Origin: Rhea pennata
Lineage: Eukaryota; Chordata; Aves; Rheiformes; Rheidae
Reading direction: 5' to 3'
Length of the DNA: 64,000 bases
Assembly (NCBI RefSeq): GCF_028389875.1
Contig: NC_084663.1
Span: forward strand, 94,223,265 to 94,287,264
Below the pieces are notes generated by a model that saw only the letters and a list, made by a program, of their open reading frames with translations, had not been told where the DNA came from and did not search any database. Position numbers and translations under genes: made by a program. This document shows, one piece after another, positions 34,978 through 45,200 of this stretch. Within the stretch, counting starts at the first letter, position 1. Each line of letters opens with the position of its first letter.

Positions 34978-36884
34978 TTACATGGGATACAATAAATATC
35001 CTGAAAAAGAAGAGTGAACGTATTGCCCGGCATAGAGTCCTGCTGCCTGCTCGGATGGCATTTGAACGTAAACTTTGTCTCCGTGCATGAGCTGAACAAC
35101 GGCGCTGCCGGAAGCTTGGTCCAGGAAGCCTTTCTTGTACTCGTCGTAGGTGTACATCAGCGGCTCGTTGTTCTTGAACAAGGCCACCCAGACGCTGGCC
35201 CCTTTACAGTGAACGTGGTAGGCGAAGTAGTAAATCCCGGGGATCTCGCAGGTGAAGATGCCCGTCTGTGGGTTGTAGTTCTGCCGGCCGTTGTAGAGGA
35301 GCTTGTCAAATTTCACGGGCACGCCGACCCGCGGGAAGGGCGTGAGGAGCTCCGCAGTGAAGGCGGGCATCTCGTAGACCACGCCGCCGTTCTTGCCCTT
35401 CTTGCCGGCGTAGCCGTAGGGCGGTTTCACGCCCTCGACCCCGGGCCCCACCTCGGGCAGGTACTGTCCGACGGCCGGCGGCGTGGGTGGGATGACGACG
35501 GGAGGTCCGGGGGGCCCGGGGGGCCCGGGAGGTCCCTGGAGGCCGGGCTGCCCGGGGGGACCGAGCGCGCCGGGCTTTCCCGGGGGGCCCTGCAGCCCCG
35601 CCACGCCGGGCTTGCCCACGCCGGGGAAGCCTGGGGGGCCAGGCAGGCCGGGTTCACCCTTGGCCCCTGGCAGCCCCGGTGGGCCAATGGGACCGCTGGG
35701 GCCTGCAATGCCTGGGATCCCCGAGGGACCCTGCAGCCCCTGGGCACCGGGGAGCCCCGGCTCACCCTTGGGCCCCACAAGCCCCGGGACACCTGGGACA
35801 CCCGGCAAGCCTTTGTGACCAGCTTCGCCCTTGGGCCCTATGGGGCCTGGCAGCCCCCGAAGCCCGGGGGGCCCTACTTCCCCAGGAAAACCTGGCTTTC
35901 CTGGGAACCCCTGCAGGCCTGGTTCCCCCTTGGGGCCAACAGGCCCTTGCGGCCCCACTGCTCCGCCTTCTCCTTTGGGGCCTGGGAAGCCGACAGCACC
36001 CGGGGGGCCCATGACTCCTGGCAGTCCGGGCTGTCCCGGCTCCCCCGGGGGCCCCCCCATGCCTGGTGGCCCTGCATGTCCCTTCTCTCCCTTAGGCCCC
36101 AGGGGGCCGGGCAGGCCACCCATGCCGCGGTCGCCTTTAGGCCCGGGGAAGCCAGGCTTCCCAACGCCGGGGAGGCCGGGGGGCCCTGGTAAGCCCGGCA
36201 ATCCTTGCTCTCCTTTGCCACCCGGGAAGCCAGGTTGGCCAGGGATGCCGTCCTGGCCTGGCTTGCCAACCCCTGGCAGGCCTGGGGGGCCCTGGATCCC
36301 TGGCACCCCCGGGGGCCCTGGTAGGCCCTGCTCCCCTGGGGGGCCTGGTTTACCCAGTGGTCCCTGGGGGCCTGGAAACCCAACCATTCCCGGCTTCCCG
36401 ACCCCCGGCAGCCCTACCGGGCCTGGAGGACCAGGTAATCCGGGTGGACCTTTTAAACCAGGTAAACCTGGAATCCCAACACCTTTTTCTCCTTTTGGCC
36501 CTGGGATGCCAGGGGCTCCCGGGGGCCCTTTCATCCCAGGCTCACCTTTTGGTCCTGGTTGTCCTGGTAGTCCTGGAGCACCTGCTTTTCCTATGCCAGG
36601 AAGTCCGTGAGGTCCCGGCGGTCCTTGGGGCCCCGGTATTCCCATGGGCCCAACCTCTCCCTTCGGTCCCATCTCCCCTCTCTGCCCCGGGGGCCCCATG
36701 ACTCCTGGCTTCCCAGGCATGCCAGGCAAACCTGGCTTCCCAATCCCAGGATATCCCTGTGGACCTGGTTTTCCTTTGGCTCCTGGCACTCCATGACCTG
36801 GTAATCCTGGTGGCCCTGGTGGCCCTCTTGGTCCAGGCTCACCAGGGGGACCTTGCTCGCCTCTCAAACTGAGTACAGGCATTT
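34978..36884 (-). CDS. COL8A1: COL8A1 large terminal exon (triple helix and C1q domain)
   Basis: After acceptor 'ccccaacacag' the exon completes E105 and reads [17 protein letters not shown], matching human EIPLASLRGEQG. It then runs uninterrupted through the collagenous and NC1 domains to the TAA at 34980-34978. A single huge exon for helix plus C1q is characteristic of COL8 and COL10 genes. The half of the exon encoding the NC1 domain and C-terminal helix is far richer in GC and CpG than the N-terminal helix half. Confidence 0.98.
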
Positions 36885-37165
36885 CTGTGTTGGGGAAGAA
36901 AAGAGAGAAAAAAGTGTGTGAGGGGAGACAAAAGGTTATTGTAATCTCATCTTTTAAAAAAATACAAAGGCGGCTTTGAATTGAATGTGCTCATTGTGGT
37001 ACCTCTTGGTGTTGTGGAAGCTGGGAAGGTAGAGCTGGCCTGCAGCTTACTGCTTGATGTTTCAGATTAAAAGGATCATCTTACTGTTTTGCATACCCCC
37101 CCCAAATTTACATGCATATTTTTGTTGCCATGAAATAATTATTTTGCTTAGTTTCTGTGGTATAA

Positions 37166-37199
<34 letters not shown>

Positions 37200-39069
37200 G
37201 CCATTTTCCACAGGCCAGTTTTCAAGACAGCTTCTAGTAAGCGATGAAATGCAAAACCAACCAACCAAAAAAAAAAAAAAAAAAGAAAAACACAAAACTG
37301 AAACTGAACTTAGGGGCATTCTGCTTTTTGTCCCATATTAGTATAAGCTAATCTACTTTTAAAATTGTGGAAGGACAAGGAAGCTGTTTAATGCTCTCCT
37401 GTTACATGAGGAGTTCTGGCATAAAAGTGCTGTTGCTGAAGGAGCTTATGTTAGCCTGATCCATTAAATAAGGTTTTATCAGCGAGAAGTTTGTATGCAG
37501 GTGTGACTGCATTTTCACCAAGGCTTTAGTTCACACAAAAATGCTGGTGAAAAACAGCATTACTAAGCTACCAAATTTTTTTATCTTAGCCATGACTAGT
37601 AAGAGCTAGAGCTGCCTCTAAAACGCTTCACAAAATACGCTGATTGTCCAAAACCACACTTCTACTTGCGCATGTGAACATTTAGTATTTTGGGTCAGGG
37701 TGAGGGAGCTGCTGCTTTGGAGTGGTTGCGTTGGGGGTTAGCTGGTTGCCTTTCAAAGTGCAGATTTTTGCGTTGCGTGGAAAGCCTGGTTCTCCCTGCT
37801 CTAAAATGGAGGAAGAAGTAAGAAATATGGAGTTTGAGAGAAGAGGACAACTGTGGTTTCAGAATTAACTGTTCTTTGCGAGGCAGCCACCTCCTTTCCC
37901 TGCCCATTTTGTGTTTTATGCACATTGAAAACCCTCCTTTGCTTGCAGGATGGGCGGATTTGACTACAGCAAGTCGTGTTTGTTCAGAACCACCAAAAAT
38001 AGGCCTTGAATTCTTCCGTTTCCCACTGAGGCCAGTGAAGACTGTGGTTACTTCAAACCCTTAAAAAGGCAAAAAGTTAACCAGCATGCCCAAAGTCACG
38101 GAGAAGCTCACTGTCCCTGCCAGGATTTTAGGGTAGTGAGAATTCCTGGTTGTCCTTTGTATTTTGGACATTTTTTTTGTTGTTTTCTTAAAGATTCTAA
38201 TAATTTTTAAAGCACCTTTACTGAATACTGAAAATATTTGTACAGGCAGGCTTGTGCAGTAATACCCTGTACGTACAATGCCTCAATTACTCCCATACGT
38301 AACCTACGGAAAGCCAGCTTCCAACGAAGAGGAACACTTCTGTGTTTCTGCCTGCAAACCTGTAAGTCATAGAGTCTGGACAAAACTGTAATATTTCTAT
38401 AAACTCCAAGCTAAAGTCTCGAGGTTCTTAGGTCTTATTTCGTGTCTGGTTGCTGCAGTGACAGTGGCCAGCGCTCGCAGCCAGGCTCTCACCCGTCTGC
38501 CTGGGACATCATTTGCCTTGCCAGAAGGGTATTCGACAGTTGGGAGGATTTCTGAGGTTTCTCCTAGCCCCAGGCGAGCACCTGAAAAATCCTCCCTCTG
38601 CTCCTCAGGCACTTGGTCAGCCCTCTGAGCAGCTTGGTGCTTCAACAGGCCAGCAGCGGCCCTGATCCCCACTGCTTATTTACCCGGGGCAAACGGTGTG
38701 GCGGGAGATAGATGCGCGTGAGCATGCAGGGTTGGCACTGGCCGTGCCAAGCCTACCTTTTTCTTTCTTTGGAGCCATGTCCTTGCCGAGCAGAGGCATC
38801 TGTGGGACCTCCTTCATGTACTGAGGCAGATGGGGATACTCCTTCCCATACTGCATGTGTGGCACTTCCTTGCCCATGTGCTGCATTGGGATGCCTTCTT
38901 TGCCCAGCGGCATATGAGGTACTTGTTGTCCGAGGGCTTGGTACTGGGGCACCTGGGGTGGCAGCTGCTTGATCCCATAATAGACACCGCCCTGAATGGA
39001 TCTCACTAGCTCCAAGTAAATGGTGACAGCCACCGCCAGCAGCTGCACAGGGACTAGCAGCACAGCCAT
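34978..39069 (-). CDS. COL8A1: COL8A1, collagen type VIII alpha-1 chain (whole spliced CDS)
   Basis: This is a secreted short-chain, network-forming collagen of Descemet's membrane, vessel wall and other basement-membrane-like matrices; it trimerises alone or with COL8A2. Two coding exons (39069-38757 and 36884-34978, minus strand) join in phase to 2220 nt, or 739 residues; I recall human as 744. The order is signal peptide (about 1-27, [20 protein letters not shown]...), NC2 domain (about 28-112, rich in P, M, Q, H, K), a triple helix of about 454 residues (113-566) with eight short Gly-X-Gly interruptions such as GIGKPG and GVGKPG, and the NC1/C1q domain (about 609-739) with [21 protein letters not shown] and the YLLYPM terminus. 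Compared with my memory of human, NC2 lacks a short Pro-Gln repeat after LPPQ. It is distinguished from COL8A2 and COL10A1 by NC2 and the exact C-terminus. Confidence 0.98.
35090..36200. promoter_or_regulatory. intragenic CpG island inside COL8A1 exon
   Basis: CpG is dense from the C1q-coding part through about two thirds of the helix (for example acgccgacccgcggg, ccgagcgcgccgggctttcc). It thins out beyond about 36450. It is probably a result of coding GC bias, not a promoter, though intragenic islands can be methylated or drive antisense transcripts. Confidence 0.6.
36885..38756 (-). other. COL8A1: intron between the two COL8A1 coding exons
   Basis: This is a 1.87-kb GT-AG intron (donor gtaggc at the 38756 side, acceptor ccaacacag at the 36885 side). 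It contains a T-run of about 28 (37169-37196) and an A-run near 37268-37284 that could pair with each other in RNA. No other gene is seen. Confidence 0.85.
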
Positions 39070-39072
39070 GAC
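38757..39072 (-). CDS. COL8A1: COL8A1 first coding exon (signal peptide and NC2)
   Basis: On the minus strand, the acceptor 'ttttttttgcag' is followed by 'gtc' and then the ATG at 39069-39067. The frame stays open further upstream, but that part is intron, and the chosen ATG begins MAVL exactly as in mammals. The exon encodes residues 1-104 plus one base and ends KKEK at donor 'aaag|gtaggc'. The segment has repeated GKE(V/Y)PH motifs, including [18 protein letters not shown], which is strongly conserved in COL8A1. Confidence 0.95.
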
Positions 39073-40238
39073 CTGCAAAAAAAACCACACCATCACCCAT
39101 AGTTGGTAGAAAAGGTTTTTGCACTGTGCATTTCCCACAGTGACCAGTGTGGCCTCATATTCTGCAGGAAGGTGTTTCTGAAACTCTGCAAGCTCTCTCT
39201 GGTTTATACATTATTTTTGTGGCTATCCATCCTGTAGGCAGACCAGCATCTATATTGTAGACTCTTACTCAGATACTACTGTTACTACAAAGGTCTTTAT
39301 GCATATTTAGCTCTATATTAAACCTGGTTCCTCTTCTATCTGTTGCCACCCTCATAGGTTGTTTCCACTGTGCTGCGTGCCTTGGTAAAAATAAGAGCTG
39401 TGGTGCGGAAATTGGGCGTGGGGGGCTGGAAATCAAGAGTAATCTGGGCTGGGCTGCTTGGGGCACACTGGAAGGAGTGGGAAGGAAATGAGCCCTCACA
39501 AGCTGCGTGCCTTAGCAGCATGAGCAGCAACATTCAGGCAGTAGAGAAGAGCTGATCATGTCGACCCTTACCTACTCGTTTCTGAATTTCTGACTCCTGC
39601 CTTGCTGAGAGCTCAGGGCTCTCTTAGAGCCCTTGCGGTACACTGTTTGCCACCTCGGGAAGACACCCCTGCGTTGCTTATGCCCAGCTGCAAGCCTGCA
39701 GCAGGGTTCCTGGTACGGTTTCCCCCCACAGGACCCACTGCCTCCCACCCCCAGCTGCAGTTTGCTGCACTCTCGATGGTGTCGGTACAGTGGCACATGG
39801 TTTGTGGAGCCCGGCAGCGAGCTCCTGCACAGGGGGAGAGTGTTTAGAGGCATGTGGAGAACTCTTAAATGCTTTTGCCCAAGAAAAATAAATTATCAAA
39901 CCCACTTCTGCAGTGCTTTCCCTAGCAAGGAACGCTTAGTTTCTGCAGCTTAGATTTGTGTCGTGGCTGCAGAACAGGCAGGGCTCTGAGGGTCACACAC
40001 TTCTTGCCGGTACTCCTAAACTATACTTGTTACAGCATTCGGTCAGAAAAATAGGGCCACCTAGGAGCCATCTAGTCCCTCACTGCCACCTGGTAAAATC
40101 AGCTAATCCAAGGTTTCTTGTTAGATGTTCACTTAGGTCTCCTCTACTGCAGGATCTGTCCTTTCCCCAGACAGTTTTCCAGAGCTTCACCAGCCCTATT
40201 GCTACAACAGGGCCCCTTTTCGTTCTCTTCCCTATCGT

Positions 40239-40425
40239 GATTCACAGAATCACAGAATTGGTAAGGTCGGAAGGGACCACTAGAGATCACCTAGTCCACC
40301 CCCCCCCTCCCCACTCATGCTAGGGTCACCTAGAGCATGTTAGCCAGGGCCTTGAGTATCTCCAGAGAAGGAGACTCCACAACCTCTCTGGGCAACCTCA
40401 AGTTCAAGACTTCTTGTCCCAGTTA
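40239..40425 (-). mobile_element. CR1 LINE 3' fragment, short
   Basis: This begins with 'gattcacagaatcacagaatt' and 'ggtcggaagggaccactaga', and continues 'tgttagccagggccttgagtatctcca' and 'cacaacctctctgggcaacct'. All are antisense CR1 3' end text. It is closer to consensus than the 20.9-kb copy, so probably younger. Edges are approximate. Confidence 0.88.
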
Positions 40426-40648
40426 GTCTTTGCTTTGCTTTCCGCATTATTGGCATGGCAGGTGAACAGAAGATCAACAACTGGGAACAGCCTGAACAAG
40501 TGCAGATTTGGGGGCAGCCTGAAGTAGTGGCAGCCTCTCTGTGTGTGACAGTTTGATCATCTCGCAGTTTGCCCCACTACATAGTGTAGTGGTCAAGCCA
40601 TGCTCTTTCAAAATGCACAAGTCTGATGCCATTCATCACCATCATCAA

Positions 40649-40736
40649 CCCCCCCCCCCCCCCCCCCCCCCGCTTTCTGCCCTTTAAAGATGTTTTAAGT
40701 CCAAGCTGCACACCTGGTGTAAGCCCCCCCCCCCCC
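40649..40736. repeat. two poly-C tracts (about C23 and C13)
   Basis: An uninterrupted C run spans 40649-40671 and a second 40724-40736. The complementary strand is a pure G tract that can form intramolecular quadruplexes, and the C strand an i-motif. Exact lengths are prone to sequencing error. Confidence 0.85.
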
Positions 40737-41479
40737 TTCTCTGGCAGAGCTTTGCCAAATGGCTCATCAGGAGGTGACCCCAGCAGCCTGCTGAGCACAG
40801 GCTTAAGGAGTGCTCATCCTGCCCCGAGGATACGTTTATTGTCCCATCCTTCCACAGGGAGGGCACAGCTGATGGTAACATGCAGGGGATGAAAAAGCCT
40901 GTTAGTCTCTGACAGAGTAGAGTATATTTGGCCTCCTGCTCCCTCTGTCTTGTTGTCAGTGCTTTTGGAGATATCTTTTGTAATCTGCTTTCTCCCCTAT
41001 CCTACTATGGCTGAGGCCAGTCCTGGCATAAACCCACCTGCCTGTAGGGCTGGCAGCAGTCCTGGGTATGCAGCCGAGCTTTACCTGCCTAATGGCTGCT
41101 GCCGTGGTGGGCCAACCTCCTCCACCTCCTCCTAACTTGGGGGTGCAGCAGGACTGGGACTAGTGGGGCAGGCAGAGAGCCTGGGGGCAGAAGGGCCTGA
41201 AGCTTGGGGTGCTTGTGGACAGCAGTGGCACCCCTGCGGCGGTTGGAGGTGGCAGTGGGCATTGCTCTCCTGGTAGAGACTCCAGCAGCACTGCCTTAGA
41301 GGAGTATGTGGGCAACATGGGAGAGGTAGGTGGTATTTGAGGAAGGAGGTGTAGTTATGGAGGAGGGGGCAGCAACCACCCTCTTCGACACTGTGGTGCC
41401 TGGTGTACGTGCACCTGGTAGCAGAGGGTGGAAAGAGGCCACAGAGCAGCGGCAAAACTTGCTGAGCTGAGGAAGTGAG

Positions 41480-41556
41480 TCAGTGGCGTTTCAGGAATCG
41501 AACCCAGGGTTGGTGATTCACATTTTCCCTGCCAACCACTGTACGGTTTGGCTCAA
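41480..41556 (-). mobile_element. tRNA-derived SINE-like or tRNA pseudogene fragment
   Basis: Read on the minus strand there is an A-box-like 'acagtggttggca' followed about 35 bases later by a perfect B-box 'ggttcgattcc'. After that comes 'gccactgactcac', reminiscent of MIR/CORE-SINE bodies. The cloverleaf is poor, so it is not a working tRNA gene. Confidence 0.35.
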
Positions 41557-42230
41557 ATACTGGGAGTTTTGCTGCTGAGTCTCACAGAGAAATCTTTTCT
41601 CTGCCTGTTTTCTGCTGTCCCTTAGCTCACTATCTGGATAGCACCGTTAGCTTTATTTAGATTTTCTTCTTGTATTTTAGTCACGTTTTCCAGTCATTTT
41701 GCCTTAACGAAGCTTTCGGTGAAATGCTTGCTCTTCTCTTTAAAGTCTTTTGCCTTTGTTTTGCTCTATGAAATCTATTTCATCTCTCAACAGAAATCAG
41801 TGTGTGATCATTGCTGAAGGTGTAAATGGATGCTAAATTAAAATTGTCTAGGAAGCCGTGATTGTTATATTTTCCTATCTTTGCCTTTCGAAAAGCTTTT
41901 TCCTCCTCCAATAGATGCTGTAGCACCGCTGTTGTTCTTAAAATAACCAGAAGGTGGCAGATCGGTTAATGTTCTCAATAACGATCCTAAATCGCTGCAG
42001 AAACTAGACGAAAGATGAAATGTTGTTGCAACAGCAAAGAAGCTGAAATACTAGGGAATGAACACTAGGTGGAGTGTATGTTACACGAGTGAATTTCTGC
42101 AGTTTGGCTCCCAGGAACTGCAAGGTGTCGGGTGTAACTAGCTGCCATGTGGCAAAGAAAAAGAGAGCCCAGCTACAGAGGAACTTATAAGTGTAGATAA
42201 AACCTGAGCTCGGTTGCTCATCCTTGTTCA

Positions 42231-42258
42231 GAGATGAAGCACTTAAGTGCTTCATCTC
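42231..42258. repeat. perfect 28-bp palindrome
   Basis: The half-site gagatgaagcactt (42231-42244) is followed immediately by its exact reverse complement (42245-42258) with no spacer. It is a possible dimeric binding site or cruciform. Confidence 0.75.
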
Positions 42259-45200
42259 CATGGAGTTTAATGAGTCTTCTAGCACAGAGCCAAATGTTTT
42301 AGAGCCTCTCAATAAGGGCCCTAGAATGGGAGTATTTTGGCTTAAAACTCAACAGCAATAGCTTGCAAGAGCAAAGGGTCTGTGGCTCAGCTGATAGGTG
42401 ATAACCTGTTATCTCGGTGTAGCTGCATCTTCCTTAGTTTCAGGCTGTCCCTTCTCTCTCTTCTGTCAGCCCTTCCCTCCCTTGCCTTACCATAACTAGT
42501 AACTGGCCCCATCTCTGACTGTCTGTACTCGGATAGGGTAACGCTTGTCCCAATTTGCAGGGCAAAATCCCAGCTACTGAAAAATTTGCAGCTTTCTCTG
42601 CATCTGTTCTGAATGAAAAGCTTTGGCTGTGTGGCGAGAGAAACACAGCGAAAGCTTAAAGCATATATTAGAAGACATCGGGTAATTTGGGATTGTTATT
42701 GAAACCCAGAAATACGAAGGACAGGGCGGATTTTGAAGAATGAGGTTATTAACTTAATGTCTTGGCTGCTTTGCTGTTCTGGTGGCCAGTTATTTTTTTT
42801 TTTTTCTGTTTCTTTTAAAAAGAATAACTTCAGTAGAAGAAATGGGAAGAGAAATAGGTATAATTCCTCTGGATTTTATTTTCTCTTTGTTTTTATTAGA
42901 AAATGTGGCTTTTGTGTGCAAGTGGGAGCTGTTTAAAGTAATTGAAAAAATTCCTATGGGGAGACACCAGTCTGTCCACAGTTCAGGGTGAACTTAACCT
43001 CCAAATGATAGTGACTGAACTCTTCTTACCCTGCCAAACGTAATGCAACCCACCTGCAATTTAACAGACGTGACCGTGGAGCACACTAGATGTTTTTGTT
43101 TGTGGAAATTTTGAGGGAAATCGGGCAAGACTTTTAAGAGATAGGAAGGCTCCAGAAAATGAGATGATCTCACTGCATCTGTGTCTCTTAATGTTTTTTG
43201 ACTCACCCTAACGAAAACAGCGTGGCCTGGAAATGACAAATTGGTTTGAATGTATTGATTTTGGCCTGTCTGGGGCCTGCAACTAGCTTTGGTGGCAGGT
43301 GTGGGGTTATTTACTGAGCAGCCTGGGACTAGCTGGGACTCAGCCGATGTCGCTGTGGAAATCAGAGCCTTGCTGGCATCCTCGCGTGAGCTGCCTCAGC
43401 CTGGGGATCTGCCGCAGGTCGCTGGGAGATGAGCAGCAGCATTGGGGTTTGGCCCTACCTCCTGCCCCAAAGGAAGAAGGGGTAAGACCAAATTAGCCTG
43501 CACGAGGCAATGTGCTTGGGCAGCATGTGAAGCTCTGCACCATTACCGCTAGCTGCCTCGCTGTGGTGGATCCAGCAGGAAGATCGCTGTTGGTATAAGG
43601 AAGCCTACATGAGGGATCTCCAGGCTAGGCCTTCAGTGTTGCAGCTCACTGCTTGTTTCATCCTGGTCAACTTCTCTAAAAAGTTATTTATCTATGTAGA
43701 GGGGTAAGCTGAAGGGCTTTTTTTTTTAATTTATTTTTTAATTCTTTTGTGTGTGTCCTGCAGGTTGTTTCTGAATGCCTAGGCGCATAGCTGTAGCTTG
43801 AACACCTCACTAGAAGATTGCTAGTGTCTTTAAATGTCTAAGATCTACTGAAACTCTTGCTCTTGGTTTTCTGAAGAAGCATATAGGTCCTAAATATTGG
43901 AGGGGTCCTACAGAACTCATAAATAGCAAAAATATATTTTCAAGTGGTGACAGAACTTAAGGAAAATACCAGAGTGAGGAGGGGAGAACTGTGTTAAATA
44001 TGCAGCCAGAGTATAAGACTTCCCACACCCTTCACCCTAATCTCAGCAGTTCAGGGATCATCTCCAAACACATTTGTACAATTTGATCCAATGAGCTTTT
44101 AAAGGTATCTGTCAGCAGAGCAATAAGCTAGCTTTGGAATGGGTTTTTCCTGGCTTTCTGTCAGAAAGCGATGAGTATGTGTCTATGTGTTTATGGCAGG
44201 TAAATCTATGCATGCATGCACCTTTGGAGAAACCAAGGACTCGGAGAAGACAATTCTGTCTTAACTCTTTGGATGTCTGAAGAAAGAAAGAGGAAAAGTT
44301 GCTGTGCTTTCACTTACTGCTGCAGAGACGGTGTGTATCTCTTGCTCTAGCAGATGCAGCATGACATGTCATTTTGCTCTGATCATTCAGATTAAGACAC
44401 AGCAAGCACTTTACCTAGGGTGGGGTGAGCAATTTGAGAGCAGAAGAAAAATCATTGTAAACCACAATGCTCAGCTGGTTGTGTGTGAATGCATGTGGTT
44501 TGCTTTCTGGGTGAGAGAGACTGCTGGTCCCTGAAAAAAAAATTGCTTTTTTAATGTATGAAGCTCAAGTGAGAACATTTCTCAATCATCTCTTTGGCAG
44601 AGCTTTTCTTCTGAGAAAATGAGAAAGGATCTCCCTCTGGCTATTCGCAGTTGTCAGGGAAACTGAAGACAAAACAAGATGTAGCAGTGATTATAAACCT
44701 TAAATTAGTGTGAAGGAATAAGGGCTGTTTAAAGCTAACTGTGTAAAGAAGGTATGGAAACAGTGATGTCTGCCCACATGGGGCTTGAAATCACAGGTGG
44801 TCTTGCAGAGGGTGGAAGCCAGGCCTTGATTAACCAGGTGTTACAGGGAAGTCATTGCTCTTCAACCAATTATTGAATTAAGTGAAGTTTACTGTGCCTG
44901 AGAACCTCTCAGACGCTTAGCCTGAGACTATGTCTATAGGATTCATTTCCTACATCTCACTTTTTGATCAGTAAATCACTGCGTTTCCCAAAGATCCATG
45001 TGGCATGAGTAGGTCTCGGTGACCTCAACTCCTTTACCCTGAAATACCTTCCAGGGGGGCCACCTAAATTTATGGGGACTCATTTCTCACTCTGTGGAGG
45101 TGATGGACTTGCTGGTGCTCAGGTTTCTGCATGGAAAATGACTACTGCAGAACTTGTGAAACAAATCATAGCAGCTCTGCGGAGTCTGTGTTCAGAAGAA

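Noticed and set aside
35427..36383. Alternative-frame minus-strand reading frames within the collagen exon
   Set aside because: They are frame-shifted readings of the same repeat, lack homology, and arise from the low stop density of GC-rich codons.
35014..36610. Long plus-strand open frames opposite COL8A1 (up to 392 codons, Gly/Pro-rich)
   Set aside because: These are antisense shadows of Gly-X-Y codons: GGN and CCN are complementary, so the opposite strand is automatically open and collagen-like. The minus strand carries the genuine signal peptide, NC2 and C1q domains.
38680..39138. Extended COL8A1 start upstream of 39069 (MGNAQCKN...) and read-through past 38757
   Set aside because: The upstream codons lie in intron before an excellent acceptor, and the tail after KKEK is intron after a consensus donor. 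The spliced version matches mammalian COL8A1.
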